Positions 53,638 to 62,900 of a stretch of DNA of 64,000 nt are shown here, one piece after another. The notes below the pieces were generated by a model. It had not been told where the DNA came from. It did no database searches and saw nothing but the letters and a program-made list of their open reading frames with translations. Location of the stretch: the NCBI GenBank assembly GCA_017307755.1, contig JAFKGQ010000004.1, positions 496,001 through 560,000 on the forward strand. The letters run 5' to 3'. A program made the translations under genes and the position numbers. The number at the start of each line of letters is the position of its first letter. The first letter of the stretch is position 1. The DNA comes from Chitinophagaceae bacterium (GTDB lineage Bacteria > Bacteroidota > Bacteroidia > Chitinophagales > Chitinophagaceae).

Positions 53638-56418
53638 ATGCAAAGAATATTTGCATCCTTCGTTGTATTCTTATGTGCTATAGTTTCGTTGCAAGCGCAA
53701 ACCAGATGGTTTGTGACACCTGGCGCTCCTGCTGCGGGGCCAGGCACTGCGTGGGCAACCCCTATCGATCTTCAAACCGCGATCAATAATGCCAGCGCGG
53801 GTGACAGTGTGTTTGTAGCCCAGGGAACTTATACGGGTACTTTTGGGATGAAGGAAGGAGTAAAGATCTGTGGTGGTTTTGCAGGGACCGAAGCGTCTTT
53901 GGCGGGGCGGAACCTGGTGGCCGGGCATATCTCTGTCCTGAATGGGAATGGCGCCGGAAGGGTCATCGTCAATAACAACAATGGGTTGACATCCGCGGCT
54001 GTATTGGACGGTTTTACAGTAACAGGTGGTAGTGCCCCGAATGGCGCAGGCATGCTGAACAGCAACGCATCACCAATTATCCGGAATTGTGTTTTTCGCA
54101 GCAATAACGGAGGGGGTATCCAGAACAGCTCATCTTCGGCAATGATCATCAATTGCGTATTCTGGCAGAATACGGCCGGAACTACCGCGAGCGCGCCGGG
54201 TGGCGGTATTAGCAATTTCAATTCTCCCGGTGTATCGGTGATCGGTTGTATGTTCACAGGGAATCATGGCAAATTTGGCGGCGGGATATATATGAGTGAT
54301 GTTGCGACGGTTTCGTGCAGTATCACGAACTGTACTTTCTGGGCAAATGCCGGGAACAATACAGGTGTGGGAGGGATCTATTGTGATTCCAGGTCAAATC
54401 CGTCCATCAGAAACTCCATACTCTGGGGAGATGGAAGCACCGAATTATATTTTGGCTGGGCTACCAATAGCATTATCACCAACTGTATCATTATGGGAGG
54501 GGCCGGGCTGGGCAATCTGAAAGTTGACCCGAAGTTTGTCGATGGAAATAGATCCGAGGGCGTGGATAATATTTTCGGTACGCCGGATGATGGGCTGGAG
54601 TTGCTGGCGGGCAGCCTGGGATTAAATGGCGGGAATGCGGATACGGCCGGCTTAAACCTGCCTGCCACCGACTTGGCCGGGGCGCCACGCATACAGGGTG
54701 GTAAGATAGATATTGGGGCTTATGAAAATTCTTTTAGCTGTGGAGCGGTTGCTAAACTGTATGTGGATAGCAGTATTGCTGCGTCCGGTGATGGAAGCAG
54801 CTGGGCGGCGGCATACAAGACCCTGGACGAGGCGCTGGTTGCTGCTGGTCAATGTTCTGTAGTAGATACCATCCTGGTGGCAAAAGGGACTTACCAGCCT
54901 GCATCGGGCAAAAATCTGGTCATGGCGCCTCATGTAGGGATCTTTGGTGGTTTTCCATCGGGAGGTAGCGCCTTTGGCCAACGGAATGCGACTGCCAATG
55001 TAACGACCTTACAAGGCGCCGGCAGCAATGTGATCTATAATGCATACAATAACCTGGATGCTACCGCGGTATTGGATGGTTTTACCATCTCCGGCGGGAA
55101 TGCTGCTTTTGGCGGGGGGATGCACAATAACCATTCTTCGCCTGCCATCAATAATTGTATTTTTTCCGGGAATACCGTCACCAATGCGGGAGGGGCTATC
55201 TATAACAAGGGCGGTGCGTCGCCGGTAATAACCAACTGTATTTTTTATGGTAATACTACCACGCTTGCTACCAGCGGCGGAGGGGCTATTTATAATTCTA
55301 ACGGCTCTCCCCTGATCAGCAATTGTATCTTTCATGATAATTCGTCTATCGGCGGTTGGGCCGGAGCCATCTACAATGCCTTAAACGTAGCCAGCCCGGC
55401 AGCTAATATGGTGATTAAGAACTGTGTATTTGCCAATAACAGCTGCGGCCTGGATGGGGGCGCCATAGCAAGCTATGGGACCTCGCTTACGCTTTCGAAT
55501 GTGACGATCGCCAATAATACATCCGGCAGGGGCGGGGGCGCAATAGATAATGACAAATCCTCCCTCACTATTACCAACACGGTAATCTGGGGTAATACGG
55601 ATGTCAATGGTCATAGTGATATCTGGTGGGAAAGCGGCTCCGGCGGCCTCTCCTATAGCTTTTCACAGACAAACTGGACCGGCTCTGGCAATATTACAGG
55701 CAGCAGCAGCCCGTTTGTGAATGCTGCCAACCCGGCCGGTCCCGATGGTATCTGGGGAACTACCGATGATGGGTTGGCGTTGGCCTCCGGTAGTCCCGGC
55801 ATCGATGCCGGTACGCCCGATCCTACGAGCCTGGCTTTAGGCAATGCGGATATTGCCCATAACCTCCGTATTGCAGGTGCAGCCATTGACATGGGGGCAT
55901 ATGAAAGTAATAGTACGCCGTTGCCTATCACGATCCTCAGCTTTACGGGTATCCTGGAAAACGCCATTGCCCATCTGCAATGGCGCACGGGCGTGGAGTC
56001 CAATTTCAATCACTTTGAAGTAGAAAAAAGTGTAGGCGGCCCAGGATTCAAGACACAAGGAAAAATTGCAGCCAATGGAAGCGGCAGCAGCTACTCCTAT
56101 AATCTGGCGCAACAGGAACCGATGGCGTATTATCGTTTGAAGGTAGTAGACAATGACGGCCGCTATATTTACAGCCGCATCCTGATCTTGTCACAGCGTG
56201 CCGACAGCGGTATTGTCGTCTATCCCAACCCAGCAACAAATTTTATTAACGTTAAGGTCCCCGGCGCTGCAAGTTTAGGTATTTATGCGGCAGACGGGAA
56301 ACTGGTAAAGGTTGTGGCACTGCGGGAAGGCGTCAATGCAATAGATATCAGTGAATTGAGCACGGGTATATATTATGGCGTAATGAAAGAGGGCACGGTG
56401 AGGTTTGTCAAAAAATGA
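53638..56418 (+). CDS. Secreted parallel beta-helix protein with T9SS sorting domain
   Basis: A 926-residue surface or extracellular protein. Signal peptide (IFASFVVFLCAIVSLQAQ), then two homologous right-handed beta-helix modules, ~20-365 and ~370-760. Each starts with an ISGSGxSW-like block (AGPGTAWATPIDLQTAINNA; ASGDGSSWAAAYKTLDEALV), continues with VAQGTY/VAKGTY, VLDGFTVTGG/VLDGFTISGG and repeated NCVF/NCIF rungs, and ends with DDGL-LASGS-G-NGG and DIGAYE/DMGAYE ('choice-of-anchor Q' style). A linker domain (~765-850) precedes the type A sorting domain (VVYPNPATNFINVKVPGAAS to the end), which directs export by type IX secretion. Ligand or enzymatic role unknown. Confidence 0.88.
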   Translation: MQRIFASFVVFLCAIVSLQAQTRWFVTPGAPAAGPGTAWATPIDLQTAINNASAGDSVFVAQGTYTGTFGMKEGVKICGGFAGTEASLAGRNLVAGHISVLNGNGAGRVIVNNNNGLTSAAVLDGFTVTGGSAPNGAGMLNSNASPIIRNCVFRSNNGGGIQNSSSSAMIINCVFWQNTAGTTASAPGGGISNFNSPGVSVIGCMFTGNHGKFGGGIYMSDVATVSCSITNCTFWANAGNNTGVGGIYCDSRSNPSIRNSILWGDGSTELYFGWATNSIITNCIIMGGAGLGNLKVDPKFVDGNRSEGVDNIFGTPDDGLELLAGSLGLNGGNADTAGLNLPATDLAGAPRIQGGKIDIGAYENSFSCGAVAKLYVDSSIAASGDGSSWAAAYKTLDEALVAAGQCSVVDTILVAKGTYQPASGKNLVMAPHVGIFGGFPSGGSAFGQRNATANVTTLQGAGSNVIYNAYNNLDATAVLDGFTISGGNAAFGGGMHNNHSSPAINNCIFSGNTVTNAGGAIYNKGGASPVITNCIFYGNTTTLATSGGGAIYNSNGSPLISNCIFHDNSSIGGWAGAIYNALNVASPAANMVIKNCVFANNSCGLDGGAIASYGTSLTLSNVTIANNTSGRGGGAIDNDKSSLTITNTVIWGNTDVNGHSDIWWESGSGGLSYSFSQTNWTGSGNITGSSSPFVNAANPAGPDGIWGTTDDGLALASGSPGIDAGTPDPTSLALGNADIAHNLRIAGAAIDMGAYESNSTPLPITILSFTGILENAIAHLQWRTGVESNFNHFEVEKSVGGPGFKTQGKIAANGSGSSYSYNLAQQEPMAYYRLKVVDNDGRYIYSRILILSQRADSGIVVYPNPATNFINVKVPGAASLGIYAADGKLVKVVALREGVNAIDISELSTGIYYGVMKEGTVRFVKK

Positions 56419-56421
56419 GGA

Positions 56422-56976
56422 TCAGGGAATGAGGTCCAATACTGCTTTACCGCTGGCGAAGTCGACAGGTACCGATACATGCTCATGTGTGATCAACCAT
56501 TTGCCTTCGATCTTACAAAAACAAAAGGTCAGGCGCTGCCAGCGATCGACCTTCTGCCCAATGGACGTGTTTGCCTTCAGATGCAGGAGCTGGTAACTGA
56601 ATGCTACGTCAGTGCCGGCTGTAATGTGCAGATCACGCGTCTCAAACTCAATGGGGTCCTGGAAAAAAGTAAATACTTGTACCCAAACTTTCCTATAGGT
56701 ATCTTTCCCTACATCCTGCAAGGGAGGTACGATATCGAATGCTACAAATCCCGGAGCAAAGAGAGACATCATCAGGTCCACGTCCTTGTCGCGAAACGCC
56801 TTGACAAAATTCTCCATTAACTGCCGGACCTGTACCTCATCGATGGTCGCCTTTTTTTCTGTGATCATGATTTTCTCTTTTTGGTGTTGATCTATTTTTT
56901 GCTGAGCCTGGACACGGCTTGCCGACAGAAGTACTGTCAGGACCGTCGATACAATAATTCCTTTTCCCTGGTTCAT
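56422..56976 (-). CDS. Exported NTF2/SnoaL-like protein
   Basis: A 184-residue protein with a signal peptide (GIIVSTVLTVLLSASRVQAQ) and an NTF2-like fold (residues ~45-180). VRQLMENFVKAFRDKDVDLM, then DIVPPLQDVGKDTYRKVWVQ and HITAGTDVAFSYQLLHLKAN and GKWLITHEHVSVPVDF are the SnoaL/DUF4440-type blocks. The Asp and His of the pocket are present. A shorter cytoplasmic paralogue is at 57498. It converges on the beta-helix gene (four bases apart). Enzyme activity is not certain in this superfamily. Confidence 0.82.
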   Translation of the reverse strand: MNQGKGIIVSTVLTVLLSASRVQAQQKIDQHQKEKIMITEKKATIDEVQVRQLMENFVKAFRDKDVDLMMSLFAPGFVAFDIVPPLQDVGKDTYRKVWVQVFTFFQDPIEFETRDLHITAGTDVAFSYQLLHLKANTSIGQKVDRWQRLTFCFCKIEGKWLITHEHVSVPVDFASGKAVLDLIP

Positions 56977-57043
56977 ATAAAAAGTATTTTTATGTGTGAT
57001 AGCATGTTCATGTTATTATAGACAAACTGAACAGTGAAAATGG

Positions 57044-57063
57044 GACAACTTTTGACAACTTTT
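57044..57063 (-). repeat. Tandem 10-bp direct repeat upstream of the exported NTF2-like gene
   Basis: GACAACTTTT occurs twice in immediate tandem (57044-57053, 57054-57063). It is 68 bases before the NTF2-like gene start on the minus strand and could be a regulator's direct-repeat site. No consensus promoter is visible between. Confidence 0.4.
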
Positions 57064-57162
57064 TTCCCAATTTTGTTGCCGGGTATTTAGCTTGTCCGCG
57101 CAAATGAAAAGTAAACTGAGGAACCAGAACTTACGTATCGGCCGTACAGCGATGCTCTCGGC

Positions 57163-57187
57163 ATCATATTGCTCAAATCAATATGAT
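57163..57187 (+). repeat. 9-bp perfect inverted repeat before the broken sigma gene
   Basis: ATCATATTG (57163-57171) and CAATATGAT (57179-57187) are perfect inverse complements with a 7-base loop, 62 bases before the sigma remnant. It may be an operator left from the former gene. Confidence 0.4.
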
Positions 57188-57248
57188 CCAGAAGAAAAAA
57201 AAGAGTTAATAGTCTTATCTTTAGCTCAACCAAAGCGCCCTGTGAGCC

Positions 57249-57477
57249 ATGAATCCCCACATACCAAATGAAGATGAAGAAATATTGGTTTCCAAGCTGA
57301 AAGCGGGGGAGGAGTGGGCCTTTGACGCGATCTATGGATTGTACGCGAACAGGCTGTTTGGGCAGATCGTGAAATTTACCCGGGTGGTCGAGCCGGCTGC
57401 AGGAGGGTATAACAGAAGACCGGCAGGGAATGATGATCATACGTAATGAAGGGATCCTGGAATTGATCAATTCCTAA
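57249..57477 (+). pseudogene. ECF sigma factor remnant joined to an unidentified C-terminal fragment
   Basis: From the ATG at 57249, about 45 residues read like region 2 of an ECF sigma factor (EEILVSKLKAGEEWAFDAIY, then YANRLFGQIVKFTR). The frame then leaves the family and stops at 57446. In a different frame, 57397-57477 reads LQEGITEDRQGMMIIRNEGI then LELINS and a stop, which looks like the tail of another protein that I cannot name. The region thus seems to be two gene pieces brought together by a deletion, which removed sigma regions 2.4 to 4. Confidence 0.6.
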
Positions 57478-57486
57478 CTAACTTTG
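57459..57486 (+). promoter_or_regulatory. 16-bp palindrome and -7 element before the second NTF2-like gene
   Basis: GGAATTGATCAATTCC (57459-57474) is a perfect palindrome. TAACTTTG (57479-57486) matches TAnnTTTG, 11 bases before the ATG at 57498. The palindrome lies in the spacer and -33 area. It also overlaps the end of the gene fragment, so it may be chance. Confidence 0.4.
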
Positions 57487-57497
57487 TAAAAAAGATC

Positions 57498-57887
57498 ATG
57501 AACAACGAAGCTCAAATCAGAAGTCTTGTTGAGAACTGGGCCCGCGCCGTCCGCGAAGAAGACCTGCCTGCCATCATGGCCTGGCACCACGAAGATATCG
57601 TCATGTATGATGTCCCTTTGCCCTTTCAGTCCATCGGGATCGAAGCCTACCGGAAAACATGGGATCTTTTTTATTCCAAACAACAGGTGAAGGACTCATT
57701 CCAGATCGTCAACCTGACCATTACTGCCGGCGAGGATGTGGCCTTTTGCTATACGCCGATGAAATGCGGCTACTATGAAGCGGACGGCAGGTGCGTCTAC
57801 CTCGACTTCCGTCTGACGATCGGCCTGAAAAAGATAGCCGGGCAGTGGTGGGTAATGCATGAACATCATTCGGAACCGGCGGCATAA
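57498..57887 (+). CDS. SnoaL/NTF2-like protein
   Basis: A 129-residue cytoplasmic NTF2-fold protein: IRSLVENWARAVREEDLPAI, then HHEDIVMYDVPLPFQSIGIE, AYRKTWDLFY, LTITAGEDVAFCYTPMKCGY and QWWVMHEHHSEP. It matches the SgcJ/EcaC-type group and is a paralogue of the exported protein at 56422 (shared YRK-W, TAG-DVAF and HEH blocks). The short leader and intact fold point to a live gene. Substrate unknown. Confidence 0.83.
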   Translation: MNNEAQIRSLVENWARAVREEDLPAIMAWHHEDIVMYDVPLPFQSIGIEAYRKTWDLFYSKQQVKDSFQIVNLTITAGEDVAFCYTPMKCGYYEADGRCVYLDFRLTIGLKKIAGQWWVMHEHHSEPAA

Positions 57888-57978
57888 CGGCGACCGCAAT
57901 CCTTTGTCGTCGGCAATCTACTGATATTCAAATAAATACAAGCCTTTCTTGCTCCAAAACAACCAATTGCTAAAAAAA

Positions 57979-58006
57979 TATATTTGTTTAGTTAAACGTT
58001 TAACTA
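57979..58006 (+). promoter_or_regulatory. -7 element followed by an 18-bp LacI-type palindrome
   Basis: TATATTTG (57979-57986) matches TAnnTTTG. Two bases later TAGTTAAACGTTTAACTA (57989-58006) is a perfect palindrome with a central CG, like LacI/GalR-family operators. It would cover the start point of a transcript running toward the SUMF1-SusCD genes. No LacI gene is in the window. Confidence 0.55.
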
Positions 58007-58093
58007 TATTTTGACCGACGATTATCAACTCCTGATTGTATGAAACTGTCACACACGATTGTCGCCGGACTTTATTCGCCACTCCACGGACTA

Positions 58094-58111
58094 TCGAATA
58101 TGCATATTCGA
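58094..58111. repeat. 18-bp perfect palindrome
   Basis: TCGAATATGCATATTCGA reads the same on both strands. It differs in sequence from the palindrome 88 bases upstream, so a second regulator or a cruciform/attachment role is possible. Function unknown. Confidence 0.5.
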
Positions 58112-58244
58112 AAAATGAAGCTAATGCCCTCGTAATTTCTTCCAGAACCAACCCGATTATCTCAAAAACCTTACGGAAAAACCCGTAAAGAACAGTTATG
58201 CATATACGTTACCATCGGAGGTGTCAACATCGGATAAAAAAGTA

Positions 58245-58276
58245 TTGAAATTGGTTTCGAAATGGGTCTACTTTTG
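58245..58276 (+). promoter_or_regulatory. Probable promoter of the SUMF1-SusC-SusD genes
   Basis: TTG (58245-58247), a 21-base spacer and TACTTTTG (58269-58276) fit the Bacteroidota promoter. The ATG follows at 58420, giving a leader of about 135 bases. Confidence 0.5.
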
Positions 58277-58419
58277 ACAAAGATATCCGGCCATCGATCC
58301 TCCGACCTGTTTCCTCTTAGATGTTTTTAAAATCCAGACATGCTTTGATGATTTTTTTTGTATGCCCTGCTGACTTTGCACCGGGCATCGGTAAATCTTT
58401 AAACTTATAACTTATAACG

Positions 58420-59910
58420 ATGCATTGCAAACCCTACTATCTGGCGTCACTGCTGCTGCTCATCCTGTCAGGATGTTACAAGTCGTATGATATCGTAGCC
58501 GACGTTACGCCACCCGGCGAAGTCAAAAATCTGTCGATCGAAAAACGCGATGTGGACGTGGCCGTAACATGGACCCCTCCCTCTGACAAAGATCTTATCG
58601 CCTACCAGGTTTCCCTCTACTATGCAGACAACCAAGGCCAGGTCATGCTTGTAGACAGACCAAAAGATTCTGCAGGATATACATTCAGGCACCTGGCAGC
58701 GGGCAACTACTACTTGAAGGTGAGGACCCGCGACAAACAAAACAACCTGTCGGACGGGGACACCCTGCATTTTTCATTTCTAAGCAAGGCCCCCGTCAAC
58801 GTAAAGCACATCAATGCAGCTATCTACTGGAACGTGGTGCACGTCTCCTGGGATTCGCTGACAGACAAGGACTTCAAAACTACGGTAGATGGCCAGAGTA
58901 TCATCGAGCCGGTGGACAGCGTCATCGTGGAGGTGGACTCAATCTTCCAGCGCGTGGCGGTCAAGGCCAACGCCACCAGCGTGGTCGTCCCCGATCTGCC
59001 GGATGGATATCATTACATAAAAGTGTACACACATGGCACGTCAGGCTACTATTCCGCCGAATATGTCCAATCTTTTCCCAAGGTGACCTTTGGAGAGAAG
59101 TTTGTCCGTGTGAAGGGTGGGGGATTCGATTTCTATATTGCCAAATATGAAGTGACGGCAGCTGAATTCAAAGACTTTATTGTTAATGAAATGGGCATTA
59201 CCCAGGAATACGGCGTATACAAGGCGGATAACTCCAAGGTGGAGGACACAGCCTGGTTTAAATGGTGGTATGGAACGGACCCGACGGAAAGACCCTATTT
59301 CTATATGATGGGTTTTAATACCTGGGAATTCTCTTACGGTCCCGGGGGGTGGATATCCAATCGCTATGCCCCGGAAGATGCTTTCGGAAGGGTTAGCTGG
59401 GAAGGAGCCATGTTATACAGCCTGATCAAATACAACGGTCGCTGCCCCACGAAAGAGGAATGGCTATATGCAGCCAAGGGCGGTCCCTTGAGCAACGGAT
59501 ATGACTATGCCGGCGGAAATGATCCCGATGCCGTCGGCTGGTGGGGCTTTCCTCCGGGAAGCAATACTTTCCTGAACCCTCCGGGTAAAAAAATTCCCAA
59601 CGAGCTCGGGATCTACGACATGAGCGGGAATGCTTCCGAGATCCTGTATGAACTGGGAATAGGCGACCCCGGCACGCTGGGAACCATCCAGATCATCGGC
59701 GGCTCGATGGGACCCATCCATTTCTGGGGCAATGAAGGAGAAGACTTCGGCCCGGATAATACGCTCAAACCCAAACTTTCCGATCCGGAGATCATAAAGA
59801 ATACAGGACTCAACCAGAATAGCTTTGCATGGCGCATAGGTATCCGGGTGTTGATCCCCCACGGGGAGATCGTAAAACTTCCTTTCAATCGCTTCAAATA
59901 CGAGTTTTAA
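58420..59910 (+). CDS. SUMF1/FGE-like lipoprotein with fibronectin-type N-terminal domains
   Basis: A 496-residue lipoprotein (lipobox LSGC, Cys19). Residues ~30-125 form a fibronectin type III-like domain (PGEVKNLSIEKRDVDVAVTW) and ~130-220 a second. Residues ~225-490 have the formylglycine-generating-enzyme fold: FYIAKYEVTAAEFKDFI, RVSWEGAMLYSLIKYNGRCP, TKEEWLYAAKGG, GIYDMSGNASEI, IIGGSMG and WRIGIRV. The usual RGGSW block is altered and the Cys pair needed for sulfatase activation is absent (apart from the lipobox, I see only the Cys in GRCPTKEEW). It is probably a binding or structural protein. It precedes the SusC gene by 21 bases. Confidence 0.82.
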   Translation: MHCKPYYLASLLLLILSGCYKSYDIVADVTPPGEVKNLSIEKRDVDVAVTWTPPSDKDLIAYQVSLYYADNQGQVMLVDRPKDSAGYTFRHLAAGNYYLKVRTRDKQNNLSDGDTLHFSFLSKAPVNVKHINAAIYWNVVHVSWDSLTDKDFKTTVDGQSIIEPVDSVIVEVDSIFQRVAVKANATSVVVPDLPDGYHYIKVYTHGTSGYYSAEYVQSFPKVTFGEKFVRVKGGGFDFYIAKYEVTAAEFKDFIVNEMGITQEYGVYKADNSKVEDTAWFKWWYGTDPTERPYFYMMGFNTWEFSYGPGGWISNRYAPEDAFGRVSWEGAMLYSLIKYNGRCPTKEEWLYAAKGGPLSNGYDYAGGNDPDAVGWWGFPPGSNTFLNPPGKKIPNELGIYDMSGNASEILYELGIGDPGTLGTIQIIGGSMGPIHFWGNEGEDFGPDNTLKPKLSDPEIIKNTGLNQNSFAWRIGIRVLIPHGEIVKLPFNRFKYEF

Positions 59911-59931
59911 AACTAACCAAGCTATTTTTAT

Positions 59932-62900
59932 ATGAGAACGATATTCCTATTGCTTTGCCTGATGACCTGCGGGAGGGCGGTTTTCGCCCAGACCAGGACT
60001 GTCACGGGCACTGTAAGATCCAAAGAAGGCATCCCGCTTCCCGGGGTTTCCATCACTATAAAAGGAAGTGATCATGGCGGACAAACGGATAGTGCAGGAA
60101 GATTCTCTATCCAGGCTTCGCCCAGGGCTACACTGCGCTTCAGCTTCGTAGGTATGGAGCCGGTGGAAGTGCCGCTGGCAGGACACAGTGAGATCCAGGT
60201 TGTATTAAAAAAGAACAACGAATCCCTTAACGATGTGATCGTCATCGGATATGGCTCGGTAAAGAAAAAAGACCTCACCGGCGCGGTGGCCAGCATCAAA
60301 AGCGAGGAACTGAACTCCAACAGCCCTCTCACCTTGGAGCAGGGCCTGCAGGGTAAGATGGCAGGCGTAAATGTTGTCAGCAACGACGGCGCTCCCGGTG
60401 GCGGCATGTCCATCCAGATCCGCGGGTCCAATACCTTCAGCGGCAGCGGCGAACCGCTGTACGTAGTAGACGGCGTTCCCCTGAACGTATCCAATTCCAG
60501 CTCTACTCCCCTGGAAGGCACCGTAGCAGATCCCAACAGCTATTCAAAAAACCAGACCAATGCCCTCGCCTTCCTGGATCCCAGGGATATCGAGACTATT
60601 CAGGTCCTCAAAGACGCATCCGCCACGGCTATTTATGGGTCCCGTGGCGCCAACGGTGTGGTTATCATTACTACCAAGGGGGGCCGGGCCTCTCAAAAGC
60701 CTACAGTAGATGTAGGAGTAGAGAATGCCCTCAGCCATATCATTAAGTTCACTGACGTCATGTCCGGTCAGCAGTACACCCAATATATGAACGACGTCGA
60801 TTACTGGACGAACTATTGGAAGTTCTACGATCCTGCAACAGGCACCAGCTCCTATGTGCCCAATCCAAATAAGGACTTTACCTATCCGGGCATATTCGAT
60901 TACACCCAGGGCATGTACCTGAAAGGCCCCAAGGATTATAGCCCGGAAAAAAATGTGTGGCAGCGGGCGATCATGCGGACAGGCGTCAATCAGAAATATT
61001 CTATAGGAGTCAGCGGTGGTTCTAAAAATACCACGTATGCGCTGCGTTACAATCACACCGGACAGAAAGGGATCATCAGGAATTCGAGCTTTTCCCGCAA
61101 CGGGCTGAACTTCAATCTCAATCAAAAGACCTTCGACTGGTTGTCGCTGGGCACCAATACCAATCTTTCGATGGTCAAATACAACCTGGTGAACACGGCC
61201 AGTACCGCGGATTTCGGGACCATGGGTCTGATCAAAACAGCCATTTACGCCCGTCCCATTGACGCTGAAGTGCCAAAAAGCTTCCTGGATCAGGGCGGTT
61301 TCTATGCCACTTCCTCACCCTTCGCCTATATCTCGACCCCCGACTATACGGACCAGATCCAGGCGTTTACCAATTTGTACGGAGAGATCACATTTTTACC
61401 CTCGTTAAAGCTCCGGTCGAACGTAGGCTATCAGCTCAACCAGAATCAGCGGCATAAATACTACAACAGGGATCTCTACGAAGGCCGTGCCGTGGGGGCG
61501 GGCGGAGTGACGCTGTACGGGTATGCGGAAGAAGGTTTTACCAAGAACATCAGCACCAGCTTTGAAAATACGCTGACCTATGATCAGCACATCGACCGTC
61601 ATTCCCTCAACCTGATGGGTACCCTAAGCACGAGCAAATACGAATGGTCGATGAATTCCATGGACGTAAGAGGCTTCGGTCTGGACGTTACGCAGGGTTA
61701 TGACATGAGCTCCGCCACGGGCGTGCCCCGTGTATGGGCGGGTCGCGGCGAAACGAGCCTGATGTCCTTCCTGGGACGATTTAATTATAACTACGACGAA
61801 CGGTATTATCTGACGGGCTCCATCCGGCGGGACGGCGCCAGCAACTTCGCCGCCAATAATAAATGGGCAACCTTCTATTCTTTTGCCGCGGCCTATAACC
61901 TGGCCAGGGAAAAATTCCTGCAACACGTCAGCTGGATCGATCTGTTGAAGATCAGGGGTAGCTATGGATACACAGGCAACCAGGGCATCGGAGCTTATGC
62001 ATCGCTGGCGCAGTACGTGGCTGCCAATTATCCTTTCGAAGGGATCATTTATAACGGATATATCATCAGCGGAACCAAGCCGGGCAATGCCAACCTCAAA
62101 TGGGAGACGACCAAACAGGTGGACGTGGGGCTGGACGTCACGCTGTTCAAGTCCCGTCTGAATTTCACGATGGATTATTATCACAAGCACACCTACGATC
62201 TTCTGCAATATAAGGCTGTAGCCATGAGTACGGGGATACAAACACAACCCATGAACGTCGGCGCGGTGGAGAACCATGGCATCGAACTGTCACTCTCAGG
62301 TACCCCTATCCGTCGCGCTGACTTTTCCTGGGAAGTCTCGGCGAACTGGTCTGCAAACAGGAATAAGATCCTCCGCTTTGGGGAGAACGCCGATGCCCAG
62401 GATGTATACGGGCCCTATCGGCTGGAAGGTCTGATACTGAAACAGGGCCATCCCATCGGGCAGCTATACGGCTACGAAGAGCAGGGATTTTGGAATAGCA
62501 TCGATGAATATAAGAACAGCGATTATTACAAGACCATACAGCAGAATAATCCCTCCCAACTGCCTACCGATGCGGTGATCGCTCAAAATTACCTGGGAGA
62601 GATCCGTTATAAGGACAGGAACCACGACGGTGTCCTCAACGAAAAAGACCGCACCATGATCGGGAATGTAAACCCATCTTTCATTTACGGGGTTACCAAC
62701 AAATTCGATTATAAGAATTTCTCACTTGGCGTATTTTTCCAGGGGGTACAGGGGAATGACATCCTGAATGCCATGCTGCTGGATTATAATGGCACTTCTA
62801 CCTGGGCCAACGGCCCGGCGGGCCTTATGGACAATGCCTGGACACCGGAGCGCAGCATCAAAAACCCGGGGATCATCAAATATCCCAAACTGGGGCAGAA

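Larger units (their letters stand above)
57888..58419. other. 532-base intergenic region with palindromes and two promoter boxes
   Basis: No convincing gene is present; the longest open frame (minus strand, 57918-58151) has no family likeness. The region holds a -7 box with an 18-bp palindrome (57979-58006), a second 18-bp palindrome (58094-58111), a small hairpin (TTACGG 58171-58176, CCGTAA 58183-58188) and a promoter at 58245-58276. A leader of about 135 bases precedes the SUMF1-like gene. Confidence 0.6.

Noticed and set aside
57104..57271. 55-codon plus-strand frame before the sigma remnant
   Set aside because: It overlaps the inverted repeat and the start of the sigma fragment and resembles no protein I know.
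57918..58151. 77-codon minus-strand frame in the large intergenic region
   Set aside because: It runs through both palindromes, has no recognisable domain and odd composition.
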